From JAFAMS01 sp963715815 (lineage in GTDB: Bacteria > Vulcanimicrobiota > Vulcanimicrobiia > Vulcanimicrobiales > Vulcanimicrobiaceae), in NCBI GenBank assembly GCA_963715815.1, contig OY970278.1, positions 2,480,001 through 2,544,000 of the forward strand: a stretch of 64,000 bases of DNA. Direction: 5' to 3'. A model generated the notes under the pieces. That model had not been told where the DNA came from. It did not search any database and worked only from the letters and a program-made list of their open reading frames with translations. How positions within the stretch are numbered: the first letter of the stretch is position 1; each line of letters opens with the position of its first letter. Shown here piece by piece: positions 26,468 through 34,334 of this stretch. Position numbers and translations under genes: made by a program.

Positions 26468-27459
26468 CGACCCAAACGCGCGAGATGAATAACGTCGAGG
26501 CGGTGCGCGAATCGCTACACGAGGCGTTGGTCACTGACGAACGCGTCCTCATCATGGGCGAGGACGTCGGCGCACGCGGAAACGTCTTCTTGATCACCAA
26601 AGGCTTTCTTGAAGAATTCGGCCCGAAGCGAATCATCGATACGCCGCTCGCCGAAGCCTCGATCGTCGGCGTCGCAATCGGCATGGCGATGGAAGGATTG
26701 CGTCCGATCGCCGAGATTCAATTCGCCGACTTCATTTATCCGGCTTTCAACCAGATCGTCGGTGAAGCCGCGAAGACGCGCTACCGCAGCAACGGCGATT
26801 ACACGTGTCCGCTCGTCATCCGTACACCCTACGGCGGCGGCGTACGCGGCGCACTCTCGCACTCCGTCTCCATCGAAGCTCTGTTCTATCACGTTCCCGG
26901 ACTAAAAATTCTCGCGCCCTCGACGCCCGCGGATATCAAAGGTTTGCTGACCGCTGCGATCGAGGATCCCGACCCCGTCCTGTTCCTCGAACACAAGAAA
27001 ACGTATCGCCTCGTCAAAGGCCCCGTCCCCGAAGGGCATTACGTTCTGCCGATCGGTAAGGCGGACGTTAAGAAGGACGGCTCGCAGCTGACCGTCGTTT
27101 CGTACGGACTGTACGTGCATCAAGCACTCGACGCGGCACGCCAGCTCGAAACCGAAGACGTATCGGTCGAAGTGATCGACCTGCGTTCGATTCGGCCGAT
27201 GGACCGCGAAACGATCCTAGAAAGCGTGCGGAAGACGCGCAAGCTTCTGATCATTCACGAGGACAACAAGTTCGGTGGCATCGGCGCCGAGATTGCGGCG
27301 ATGGTAGCCGAAGAGGCACTCTTCGATTTAGACGCGCCGGTCAAGCGGCTGTGCGGCCCCGATGTTCCTGCAATGGGCTACGCGATCTCGCTCGAAGAAG
27401 AGTTCATGATCTCGACTGAGCGCATGCGTGAAGCAATGCGCGAATTAGTGAATTTCTGA
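26458..27459 (+). CDS. 2-oxoacid (branched-chain) dehydrogenase E1 component, beta subunit
   Basis: This 333-residue partner of the alpha subunit begins with GTG at 26458. It shows VLIMGEDVGARGNVF, then DTPLAEASIVGVAIGMA, the QFADFIYPAFNQIV strand and RTPYGGGVRGALSHS, all hallmarks of E1-beta. The C-terminal transketolase domain ends around CGPDVPAMGYAISLEEEFM. Together with the alpha subunit it forms the alpha2beta2 heterotetramer that carries out the committed oxidative decarboxylation step. Its stop overlaps the E2 start as TGATG, so the three subunits are translationally coupled. Confidence 0.95.
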   Translation: MAIATQTREMNNVEAVRESLHEALVTDERVLIMGEDVGARGNVFLITKGFLEEFGPKRIIDTPLAEASIVGVAIGMAMEGLRPIAEIQFADFIYPAFNQIVGEAAKTRYRSNGDYTCPLVIRTPYGGGVRGALSHSVSIEALFYHVPGLKILAPSTPADIKGLLTAAIEDPDPVLFLEHKKTYRLVKGPVPEGHYVLPIGKADVKKDGSQLTVVSYGLYVHQALDAARQLETEDVSVEVIDLRSIRPMDRETILESVRKTRKLLIIHEDNKFGGIGAEIAAMVAEEALFDLDAPVKRLCGPDVPAMGYAISLEEEFMISTERMREAMRELVNF

Positions 27460-28718
27460 TGCCGACCACGATCAAGATGCCGCAGCTCGGCGAAACAGTC
27501 ACGGAAGGCACGGTCGCGCAATGGCTCAAGAAGCCTGGCGACCGCATCGAAAAGTATGAAGCCTTCGTCGAGGTTTCGACCGACAAGGTGAACGCCGAAG
27601 TCCCGGCCCCGGTGAGCGGGATCTTGCGCGAGATCATCGTGCAAGAAGGCGAGACCGTTCCTACCGGCGCGGCGATCGCCGTGATCGACGAAGCCGGCGC
27701 ACCCGCGAATGCGGAACCTGTCGCCGATGCGATTATGGCCGCGCCCGCGACGGCCGTTCACACCGCAGCACCGGCCGCCAGGGTACCGACACCGAACGGT
27801 GTCTCGCGCGCTGATACGTCGCTGCGCGGCGTCTCGCCCGCGGTACGCAAGCTCGCACGCGAACACAACGTCGACGTGACGAGCATCCGAGGAACCGGCT
27901 CGAACGGACGTATCACGGCACAAGATATTTTAGAAGCGTCACGTGGCGGAAGCGCCGCACCGGCAGCTCCGCGAGCGGCGAGCGCGCCGAGCGACGGACG
28001 CTCGAGCTACACCAATCCGATTCCAGGCACGACGATCCCGTTGACGCAAGCGCGCAAGATCATCGCGCAGCGCATGGTCGAATCGCGCCGAACCGCGCCG
28101 CACGCGTGGACGATGGTCGAAGTCGACGTCACCAATCTTTGGACGTGGCGCACGCGCGAGAAAGACACTTTCGAACGCGAGAACGGCCAGAAGCTCACGC
28201 TACTGCCCTTCTTCGTGCGCGCAGTCGTCGGATCGCTCGCGGCTTATCCATTGATGAACGCATCCTTCACCGATGCGGGTATCAAGGTTCACAAGGACAT
28301 CAATGTCTCGGTTGCCGTCGCGCTCCCCGACAATTTGATTCTTCCGGTCATGCGCAACGCCGACAAGCTTTCGATCAAAGGTCTCGCCGTCGCGGCAGGG
28401 TCGCTCGTCGATCGCGCGCGGCGCGGCCAGCTCGGCGCAGACGATCTCGCGGGCGGTACGTTCACGGTGAACAACACGGGCGCGAACGGCTCGATTCTGT
28501 CGGCACCGATTCTTCCCACCGGTCAAGCCGGCATCATCACGATGGAGGCGGTTGTGAAACGCCCCGTCGTCGTGACCGGCGACGCGATCGCGATCCGCTC
28601 GATCATGAACGTTTGTCTCTCGCTCGATCACCGCGTCGTCGACGGCGGCATCGCCAGCGCATTTCTTTCTGACGTCAAGAAGCGGCTCGAAGCGATGGGG
28701 CCGTCCGGCACGCTCTAA
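27459..28718 (+). CDS. Dihydrolipoamide acyltransferase (E2) of the 2-oxoacid dehydrogenase
   Basis: This 419-residue protein has one lipoyl domain with the lipoylated lysine in EVSTDKVNAEV (about residue 43). An Ala/Pro-rich linker leads to a peripheral subunit-binding domain (SPAVRKLAREHNVDVTSIRG, about residues 125-155). The catalytic domain ends in the active-site SLDHRVVDGG. It transfers the acyl group from lipoate to CoA. No E3 (lipoamide dehydrogenase) is in the window, so E3 must be encoded elsewhere or shared. It is followed 5 nt later by queD on the same strand. Confidence 0.95.
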   Translation: MPTTIKMPQLGETVTEGTVAQWLKKPGDRIEKYEAFVEVSTDKVNAEVPAPVSGILREIIVQEGETVPTGAAIAVIDEAGAPANAEPVADAIMAAPATAVHTAAPAARVPTPNGVSRADTSLRGVSPAVRKLAREHNVDVTSIRGTGSNGRITAQDILEASRGGSAAPAAPRAASAPSDGRSSYTNPIPGTTIPLTQARKIIAQRMVESRRTAPHAWTMVEVDVTNLWTWRTREKDTFERENGQKLTLLPFFVRAVVGSLAAYPLMNASFTDAGIKVHKDINVSVAVALPDNLILPVMRNADKLSIKGLAVAAGSLVDRARRGQLGADDLAGGTFTVNNTGANGSILSAPILPTGQAGIITMEAVVKRPVVVTGDAIAIRSIMNVCLSLDHRVVDGGIASAFLSDVKKRLEAMGPSGTL

Positions 28719-28723
28719 GCCTG

Positions 28724-29086
28724 GTGCAAGTCCGCAAAACGTTTCGCTTCGAAGCCGCGCACGTTCTCCCGCATCATCCCGGAAAGTGCTCGCGTCTTCA
28801 CGGGCACTCGTATCGTCTCGAGGTCGCAGTCAACGGGCCGATTCAAGGTGACGGACCGAGTCTGGGTATGGTGATCGATTTCGACGAGATCGACAAAATT
28901 GTTCAGACAACGATCATCGGTCAATTGGATCATGTCTCGCTCAACGATCTGATGCCGAATCCGACCAGCGAAAATATCGTCATGTGGATTTGGCGCCGGC
29001 TCAATGATTCGCTCGATGGTCTCGAAGAGCTGGTGTTGTGGGAAACCGCAACGGCGTGCGCCGTTTTCCGAAGGTCGGATCTGTGA
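28724..29086 (+). CDS. queD: 6-carboxy-5,6,7,8-tetrahydropterin synthase QueD
   Basis: This 120-residue zinc enzyme starts with GTG (MQVRKTFRFEAAH). Zinc ligands are His13, His26 and His28 in LHGHSY, with the catalytic cysteine in GKCSRLHGH. VIDFDEIDK and LDHVSLND complete the family pattern. It converts dihydroneopterin triphosphate to carboxytetrahydropterin, the first specific step of 7-deazaguanine (queuosine) synthesis. The next gene, queE, overlaps its stop as TGATG and acts two steps later; queC and the exchange enzymes are not in the window. Confidence 0.93.
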   Translation: MQVRKTFRFEAAHVLPHHPGKCSRLHGHSYRLEVAVNGPIQGDGPSLGMVIDFDEIDKIVQTTIIGQLDHVSLNDLMPNPTSENIVMWIWRRLNDSLDGLEELVLWETATACAVFRRSDL

Positions 29087-29667
29087 TGCTACAGATGGTC
29101 GAGATCTTCTACAGCTTGCAAGGCGAAGGCAGCTATGCCGGAACGCCCGCCGTGTTCGTGCGCCTCGCCGGCTGCAATCTTGCATGCGATTTCTGCGACA
29201 CCGACTATGCGCTGAAATTTCTTGCATCGATCGACGATGTCGTCGCCCGCGTGCGTGAAATCGGCGGCGATTGTCCGATGGTCGTGATCACGGGTGGTGA
29301 GCCGTTTGCGCAACGCGAGACGCTTGCGCTCATCGCTGCGCTGCGTGCCGACGGCCGGCGCATCCATGTCGAGTCGAACGGTACGATTCCGGTCGATGCC
29401 GAGCTTCCATCCGATGTCTGGCTGACGGTCTCGCCGAAAGATCGGCTCGACTCCGGCATGGCGCGGCGCGCCAACGAAGCGAAACTGATCGTCGACCGTC
29501 GCGTTCCGCGCGAATGGACGGAGCGTTTTGACGCGCACACGCCAATCTTTCTGCAGCCCGAAGGAAACAAACCCGAAAACGTTGCGCTCGCCATCGAAGC
29601 TGCAAAAGCCGAGCCGAATCTTTTCCGGCTCTCACTGCAGACGCACAAGTTCATCGGCATTCGTTGA
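29086..29667 (+). CDS. queE: 7-carboxy-7-deazaguanine synthase QueE (radical SAM)
   Basis: This 193-residue radical SAM enzyme holds its [4Fe-4S] cluster at C30, C34 and C37 in CNLACDFCDTDYA. FYSLQGEGSYAGTPAVFVRL before it and VVITGGEPFAQ after it are typical of QueE. It rearranges carboxytetrahydropterin to carboxydeazaguanine. The ATG at 29086 overlaps the queD stop; a longer in-frame start at 29038 lies inside queD and adds unrelated residues. The stop overlaps the TTG start of the futalosine hydrolase gene. Confidence 0.93.
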   Translation: MLQMVEIFYSLQGEGSYAGTPAVFVRLAGCNLACDFCDTDYALKFLASIDDVVARVREIGGDCPMVVITGGEPFAQRETLALIAALRADGRRIHVESNGTIPVDAELPSDVWLTVSPKDRLDSGMARRANEAKLIVDRRVPREWTERFDAHTPIFLQPEGNKPENVALAIEAAKAEPNLFRLSLQTHKFIGIR

Positions 29668-30275
29668 TCCTCGTCGTGTGTGCGGTCGCGCAAGAGCTGC
29701 GGCATTGGAAGCCCCGCGAGCACGTCGAGATGCTGGTGACGGGGATCGGTCCCGTGGAAGCCGCAGCTGCAACGTCGCGGGCACTTGCAACTTCGGCGCC
29801 CAGCATCGTCATCAACGCGGGCATCGGCGGCGGTTTTCGCGGCCGCGCAGCCGTCGGCGATGCATTTGCGATCGAGACCGATCATCTCGCCGAGCTTGGA
29901 CTAGAGGACGGAAACCCGCTGCCGCCCTTACCTGGCGGCGTACGGCTCGTCGAGAAAACAGAAAGCGATGAGGAACTGGTCGAGCTATGCGCGAGCGTCG
30001 GTGCACGCATCGGCAGCGCGATAACAGTCTCGACGATCACAACGAGCGATGCCCGCGCCGAAAATTTGGCACAGCGGTTCGAAGCAGAGATTGAAGCGAT
30101 GGAAGGCTTCGCGGTGTTGCGCTCTGCAGCGGTGGCAGGAATACCCGCCCTCGAGCTGCGCGGCGTTTCGAATCTCGTCGGTGCGCGAGAACGCGCGGGC
30201 TGGGATTTCGACGCCGGTGCGCGCGCTGTCGCGATGCTGCTGGATCGTTTCTTGGATGCGTTTATAAAAAAATGA
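29664..30275 (+). CDS. mqnB: Futalosine hydrolase MqnB
   Basis: This 203-residue nucleoside-phosphorylase-fold protein begins with TTG at the queE stop. It shows VTGIGPVEAAAATSRAL, then INAGIGGGF, and the purine-site block EAMEGFAVLRSAAVAGIPALELRGVSNLVG, with the last segment typical of MqnB. It releases hypoxanthine from futalosine in the alternative menaquinone pathway. The following gene, mqnD, acts at the last step of that pathway; mqnA and mqnC are elsewhere. The reading frame overlaps mqnD by 4 nt. Confidence 0.92.
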   Translation: MILVVCAVAQELRHWKPREHVEMLVTGIGPVEAAAATSRALATSAPSIVINAGIGGGFRGRAAVGDAFAIETDHLAELGLEDGNPLPPLPGGVRLVEKTESDEELVELCASVGARIGSAITVSTITTSDARAENLAQRFEAEIEAMEGFAVLRSAAVAGIPALELRGVSNLVGARERAGWDFDAGARAVAMLLDRFLDAFIKK

Positions 30276-31117
30276 GCTATTCACTCGCGTACACGCCCTG
30301 TCCCAACGACACGTATATCTTCGCGGCCCTCACGAACGGCTTGCTGAAAGACGCGCCGAAGGTCGATGCCGTCCTCGATGACGTTGAGGGTTTGAACGCG
30401 GCTGCACGGCGCGGCGCGTACGCATTGACGAAAGTCAGCTACGGTGCGATTCCGTATCTGCTCGACCGCTATCGCATCTTGCGTTCGGGCGGCGCACTCG
30501 GTCGCGGTTGCGGTCCGCTGCTGATCGCGAAGCCGCGCGCAGACGGCAGCGTTCCTACGCTCGAGGAGCTCTCGCCGGATGCAATCATCGCGATACCCGG
30601 CGTGCTGACGACCGCATTCTTGCTCGTGCGCCTTGCGCTCGGACGAACGCCGCAGATTGCCGAAATGCGCTTCGATAAAATCGTCGACGCCGTCGCCAAG
30701 GGCGAGGTCGACGCCGGACTCATCATCCACGAATCGCGCTTCACGTACCAGGTACGCGGACTGCGCTCGATCGTCGATCTGGGCGAATGGTGGGAAGGTC
30801 AGACGCGAACGCCGATACCCCTCGGCGCAATTCTCGCGCGGCGCGATCTTGACGACAAAGAAGCCATCGGCGTCGATGGGGCCGTGCGCCGGAGCTTGCA
30901 ATTCGCGCGCAAACGTGAAGACGCCATCATCGACTACGTCCGCGCGCACGCAACGGAGATGTCCGACGACGTAATGCGCAAGCACATCGGCCTTTACGTC
31001 AACGACTTCAGCGACGACGTCGGCGACGAGGGCCGTGCGGCCGTCGACATGCTCTTCTCGCGCGCGTCTTCGGCGGGCTTGATTCCCCCGGATGTGAAGC
31101 CCGAATTCATCGGATGA
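30272..31117 (+). CDS. mqnD: 1,4-dihydroxy-6-naphthoate synthase MqnD
   Basis: This 281-residue enzyme has the periplasmic-binding-protein fold. It starts MSYSLAYTPCPNDTYIFAAL, the typical MqnD opening with the SPCPNDT-like motif. LTKVSYGAIPYLL and the hinge GRGCGPLLIAKP follow, then ALGRTPQ and LIIHESRFTYQ. It forms dihydroxynaphthoate from cyclic dehypoxanthine futalosine. With mqnB beside it, menaquinone made through futalosine is strongly implied. The start overlaps mqnB as ATGA, and the stop overlaps the NamZ start. Confidence 0.94.
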   Translation: MSYSLAYTPCPNDTYIFAALTNGLLKDAPKVDAVLDDVEGLNAAARRGAYALTKVSYGAIPYLLDRYRILRSGGALGRGCGPLLIAKPRADGSVPTLEELSPDAIIAIPGVLTTAFLLVRLALGRTPQIAEMRFDKIVDAVAKGEVDAGLIIHESRFTYQVRGLRSIVDLGEWWEGQTRTPIPLGAILARRDLDDKEAIGVDGAVRRSLQFARKREDAIIDYVRAHATEMSDDVMRKHIGLYVNDFSDDVGDEGRAAVDMLFSRASSAGLIPPDVKPEFIG

Positions 31118-32325
31118 ACCGGCGCGGATTTCTCGCATCGTCTGTCGCACTTGCGGTTACGCCACGCAGCGTTGCGGCGGCACCGACGGTGATGCTCGGG
31201 GATGACGTTCTAGTCAACGACGTATGGAACGAGATCGGTAATCGCAGCATTGGAATCGTGACGAATCAAACTGGCGTCACATCGCGTCAGGTGTCGATCG
31301 TCGATGCGTTGCGTCGCAATTCGCGAGTCAGCGTCAAAGCGTTGTTCGCGCCCGAACATGGGTTGCGCGGCGACCGGCCGGCCGGGGCGTACGTTCCGTC
31401 GTATACGGATCCGTCTTCGGGCCTACCGGTCTACAGTTTATACGGTGCGACGCGTCATCCGAGTGCGGCTATGCTCGCGGGCATCGATCTCTTGCTCTTC
31501 GACATTCAAGACGTCGGCGCGCGCGCATACACGTTCATCTCGACGATGGCCTACGTCATGCAAGCCGCTGCTCAGCACGGAAAAGAGATCTGGATTCTCG
31601 ATCGTCCGAATCCAATCGGCGGGGCGATTGTCGAAGGTCCCGTTCTCGAACCCGAATACAAATCGTTCATCGGACTCTATCCGATTGCAATGCGTCACGG
31701 CATGACGGTCGGCGAGCTAGCGCAGATGTTCAACGATGCCTTCGGGATTCGCGCGAAGCTGCGCGTCATTCCCATGCGCGGCTGGCAACGTTCGATGCTT
31801 TGGGACGAGACCCGACTACCATGGATTCAGAGCTCGCCGAACATTCCTAGCTGGGAAACGACGTTGTTGTATCCATGCACCGGGCTCGTCGCATCGGCAG
31901 GCCTCAACAACGCAACCGGGACAGCCAGGCCGTTTCAGTATGCGGGTACGCACGGGCTCGACGCACAGAAATTCGCGGACGCGATGAATGCGCGCCAACT
32001 CCCGGGTGTCAGTTTTCAGGGCGTCGTCTGGGTACCGCCGTCAGGGTTTTGGGCCGGCAAGCAACTTACGGGCGTTGCACTCGGCATCACCGGTCCGCAT
32101 GCGTTTCTTGCGGTGTTAACGGCTGTTGAGCTGCTGGTTACCGCGCGTCAAATCGATCCGAGCGCCATTTCGATTCAAAGCCGCACCGGCGTCGATCGCG
32201 ATTGGGGCACTGACACGCTGCGCGAAGGCTTACTTGCCGGAAAATCCGCGGCCGAAATCATCGCCGAGTGGGCTCCGCGTCTCGCAGAATTCAAAACGCT
32301 GCGCGCGAAATATTTGTTGTACTAG
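31114..32325 (+). CDS. namZ: Exo-beta-N-acetylmuramidase NamZ (DUF1343), exported
   Basis: This 403-residue protein begins MNRRGFLASSVALAV, a twin-arginine-like or general signal peptide. It shows the DUF1343 blocks LFAPEHGLRG, PVYSLYGATR and LLFDIQDVGARAYTFISTM. IWILDRPNPIGG and EGPVLEPEYKSFIGLYPIAM follow, and the C-terminal half is also family-like. The family removes terminal N-acetylmuramic acid from peptidoglycan fragments. It follows mqnD with a 4-nt overlap in the same operon; a link to menaquinone is not obvious. Its stop interleaves with the PilZ gene stop on CTAG. Confidence 0.92.
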   Translation: MNRRGFLASSVALAVTPRSVAAAPTVMLGDDVLVNDVWNEIGNRSIGIVTNQTGVTSRQVSIVDALRRNSRVSVKALFAPEHGLRGDRPAGAYVPSYTDPSSGLPVYSLYGATRHPSAAMLAGIDLLLFDIQDVGARAYTFISTMAYVMQAAAQHGKEIWILDRPNPIGGAIVEGPVLEPEYKSFIGLYPIAMRHGMTVGELAQMFNDAFGIRAKLRVIPMRGWQRSMLWDETRLPWIQSSPNIPSWETTLLYPCTGLVASAGLNNATGTARPFQYAGTHGLDAQKFADAMNARQLPGVSFQGVVWVPPSGFWAGKQLTGVALGITGPHAFLAVLTAVELLVTARQIDPSAISIQSRTGVDRDWGTDTLREGLLAGKSAAEIIAEWAPRLAEFKTLRAKYLLY

Positions 32326-32888
32326 TAGAGAACGCGCTTATCGCGTTCGGTTTTGATTCGCAGCTGGTTGAGCTGAAAATAGTGCGCAAAGCGCTGGATT
32401 TCGTCCATCGTGCCTTCGCTGATGTCAACGAACTGCATGCCGTGAACGAATACCGCACGCGGTAGGTTAAAGAACGTAATCTTCGATTTCGCGCGCACGT
32501 GCATCTCGCTGAATTTACGCGGCGGCTTCTTGACCCGCTTCTTGCGCGGACCAAACGGCGTATCTTCGGAGACTTCTTTCCACTCTGGGAAGAATTCGAG
32601 AAAGTCGCACGGCAGCGTGAAGTGCAAAAGCAGTTCCTGGTCGTGAATCATGTCCTCGTCGAGCAATATGCGCAATCCACCCGCGGAAAGATCGTTTGCC
32701 ATCGCGCGACGCTCGCCCGGACGACCTACGACTTCATAATAAACGGGGAACTCGATCTCTGCACGAAACGCAGTGCGCTTATTGTTGGCACCGCCGGCTG
32801 CAGCCGCTGCTGCCGCGCCGCGCGCCGCCGCTGTACTTTCAGCCGAGCCACCGGCCGTTCGCTTCTTCTCGCCACCAAACCTGAACAT
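32322..32888 (-). CDS. PilZ-domain protein
   Basis: This 188-residue protein starts at the ATG at 32888. After a low-complexity Ala/Gly stretch (about residues 15-38) the PilZ motif RTAFRAEIEFPVYYEV gives the RxxxR c-di-GMP ligand. The second half of the motif is NDLSAGGLRI (D/NxSxxG). The rest is rich in charged and aromatic residues. It should bind c-di-GMP and regulate motility, adhesion or envelope functions; no diguanylate cyclase or pilus gene is in the window. Longer in-frame readings to 33857 lie antisense to glcD2 and are not used. Confidence 0.88.
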   Translation of the reverse strand: MFRFGGEKKRTAGGSAESTAAARGAAAAAAAGGANNKRTAFRAEIEFPVYYEVVGRPGERRAMANDLSAGGLRILLDEDMIHDQELLLHFTLPCDFLEFFPEWKEVSEDTPFGPRKKRVKKPPRKFSEMHVRAKSKITFFNLPRAVFVHGMQFVDISEGTMDEIQRFAHYFQLNQLRIKTERDKRVLY

Positions 32889-32916
32889 CGAAGTTCTCGC
32901 TTTCCAGGACTCTGTG

Positions 32917-32940
32917 CGCAGCCCTCCGTAGGGGGCTGCG
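32917..32940 (+). promoter_or_regulatory. Hairpin overlapping the ribosome-binding site of the second glcD
   Basis: CGCAGCCC at 32917-32924 can pair with GGGCTGCG at 32933-32940, with a possible extra CC/GG pair inside. The Shine-Dalgarno AGGGGG (32930-32935) and the first base of the GTG start lie in the stem, so it could hide the initiation site. Confidence 0.4.
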
Positions 32941-34334
32941 TGAGCGTGCTCGCCGACCGGTTGATTGCAGCGTTGGGGGCCGACGCCGTCCACACGGAAC
33001 CCGAAGATTTGGCTGTCTACGCGTTCGATGCGTACAGCGAGGACCGGCTGCCGAGCGCGGCAGTCGTTCCGAAAGATGTGCGTGAGGTCACGCAAGTCGT
33101 CCGAATCGCTGCGGAGTGTGGTGAGCCGATCGTCGCGCGCGGCGCGGGAACTGGTTTGTGCGGCGGCGCCGTTCCGACGCAGGGCGGCATCGTCGTTTCG
33201 TTTGCGCGAATGAATCGCATTCTTGAAATCGATACGCGCAATCGTCGCGCGAAAGTCGAACCTGGCCTCATAAATCTCGATCTCTCGCGTGCAACGGCGC
33301 GCGACGGACTCTTTTATGCACCGGACCCGTCGAGTCAAAAAGTGTCGTCGCTCGGCGGCAACATCGCGACGAATGCCGGCGGTCCGCATTGTCTCTCTTA
33401 TGGCACGACGACCAATCACGTGATCGGCCTGGAATACGTCGATGGCCGCGGCGAAGTCGTGACGGTTCATCAGAACGATCCGGGCTACGATATTGCCGGC
33501 GTCTTGGTCGGCAGCGAAGGTACGCTCGGCATCGTCACATCGATCGAGCTGCGCTTGATGCGCCTCCCCGAAGCGGTCCGCGTCTGCGTCGCGACGTTCG
33601 GCGACGTCGAGAGCGCAAGTGAGGCCGTTTCGCAGGTGATCGGCGCCGGGATCGTGCCGATCGCGCTCGAGATCATGGACAAAGTCATCACCGGCGCCGT
33701 CGAAGCCGCGTTCAACGCCGGTTACCCCCGGGATGCGGGGGCGGTGCTGCTCGTCGAGATTGCCGGACTCGCTGACGACATGGACGCAAGCGAAGCTGCG
33801 ATCGCCAAGATCGCCCGTGCCTGCGGCGCGCTCTCGTGGCGCACTGCGCGCAGCCAAGCCGAGCGCGACCTCTTGTGGGCTGCACGCAAGGGGGCGGCAG
33901 GCGCGATCGGACGCCTAGCACCCAATTACTATATTCAAGATTGCACCGTGCCGCGCACCAAGCTGCCGATGGTGATGCATCGCGTCGAAGAGATCGCGCG
34001 CGATCATCAGCTCGCAGTCGGCAACGTCTTTCACGCCGGCGACGGGAACTTGCACCCGCTGCTGCTATTCGATCGCAGCCGTCCGCGCGATATTCAAGCC
34101 GTGATCGATGCGGGTAGCGAGATCTTAAAGACCTGCATTGATTACGGCGGCACGATCTCGGGCGAACACGGCATCGGGTACGAGAAGCGCGAATCGCTCG
34201 CGTTACTCTTTTCGGCCGATGATCTCGCGACGATGGGACGCGTGCGCGACGTGCTCGATCCCGCGCGCCGCTTCAATCCCGACAAGATATTCCCAAGCAG
34301 CGCGATGTGCAGCGAAGTTCGTGCCGCGAGCTAA
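32940..34334 (+). CDS. FAD-linked 2-hydroxy-acid oxidase subunit, second GlcD-like copy
   Basis: This 464-residue protein starts with GTG at 32940 behind AGGGGG. It shows IVARGAGTGLCGGAVPTQGG, then YAPDPSSQKVSSLGGNIATN, and GTISGEHGIGYEK at the C-terminus, as in GlcD and D-lactate dehydrogenases of this family. It is clearly related to the GlcD at 8.2-9.7 kb but is shorter. The gene overlaps a second glcE by 14 nt. No glcF is adjacent, so the subunits may borrow the iron-sulfur subunit of the first locus or use another electron acceptor. The hairpin over its ribosome-binding site may control translation. Confidence 0.88.
   Translation: MSVLADRLIAALGADAVHTEPEDLAVYAFDAYSEDRLPSAAVVPKDVREVTQVVRIAAECGEPIVARGAGTGLCGGAVPTQGGIVVSFARMNRILEIDTRNRRAKVEPGLINLDLSRATARDGLFYAPDPSSQKVSSLGGNIATNAGGPHCLSYGTTTNHVIGLEYVDGRGEVVTVHQNDPGYDIAGVLVGSEGTLGIVTSIELRLMRLPEAVRVCVATFGDVESASEAVSQVIGAGIVPIALEIMDKVITGAVEAAFNAGYPRDAGAVLLVEIAGLADDMDASEAAIAKIARACGALSWRTARSQAERDLLWAARKGAAGAIGRLAPNYYIQDCTVPRTKLPMVMHRVEEIARDHQLAVGNVFHAGDGNLHPLLLFDRSRPRDIQAVIDAGSEILKTCIDYGGTISGEHGIGYEKRESLALLFSADDLATMGRVRDVLDPARRFNPDKIFPSSAMCSEVRAAS

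Noticed and set aside
32889..33857. N-terminal extension of the PilZ frame
   Set aside because: The extra 320 residues are antisense to the second glcD; the PilZ protein has a sensible ATG at 32888.
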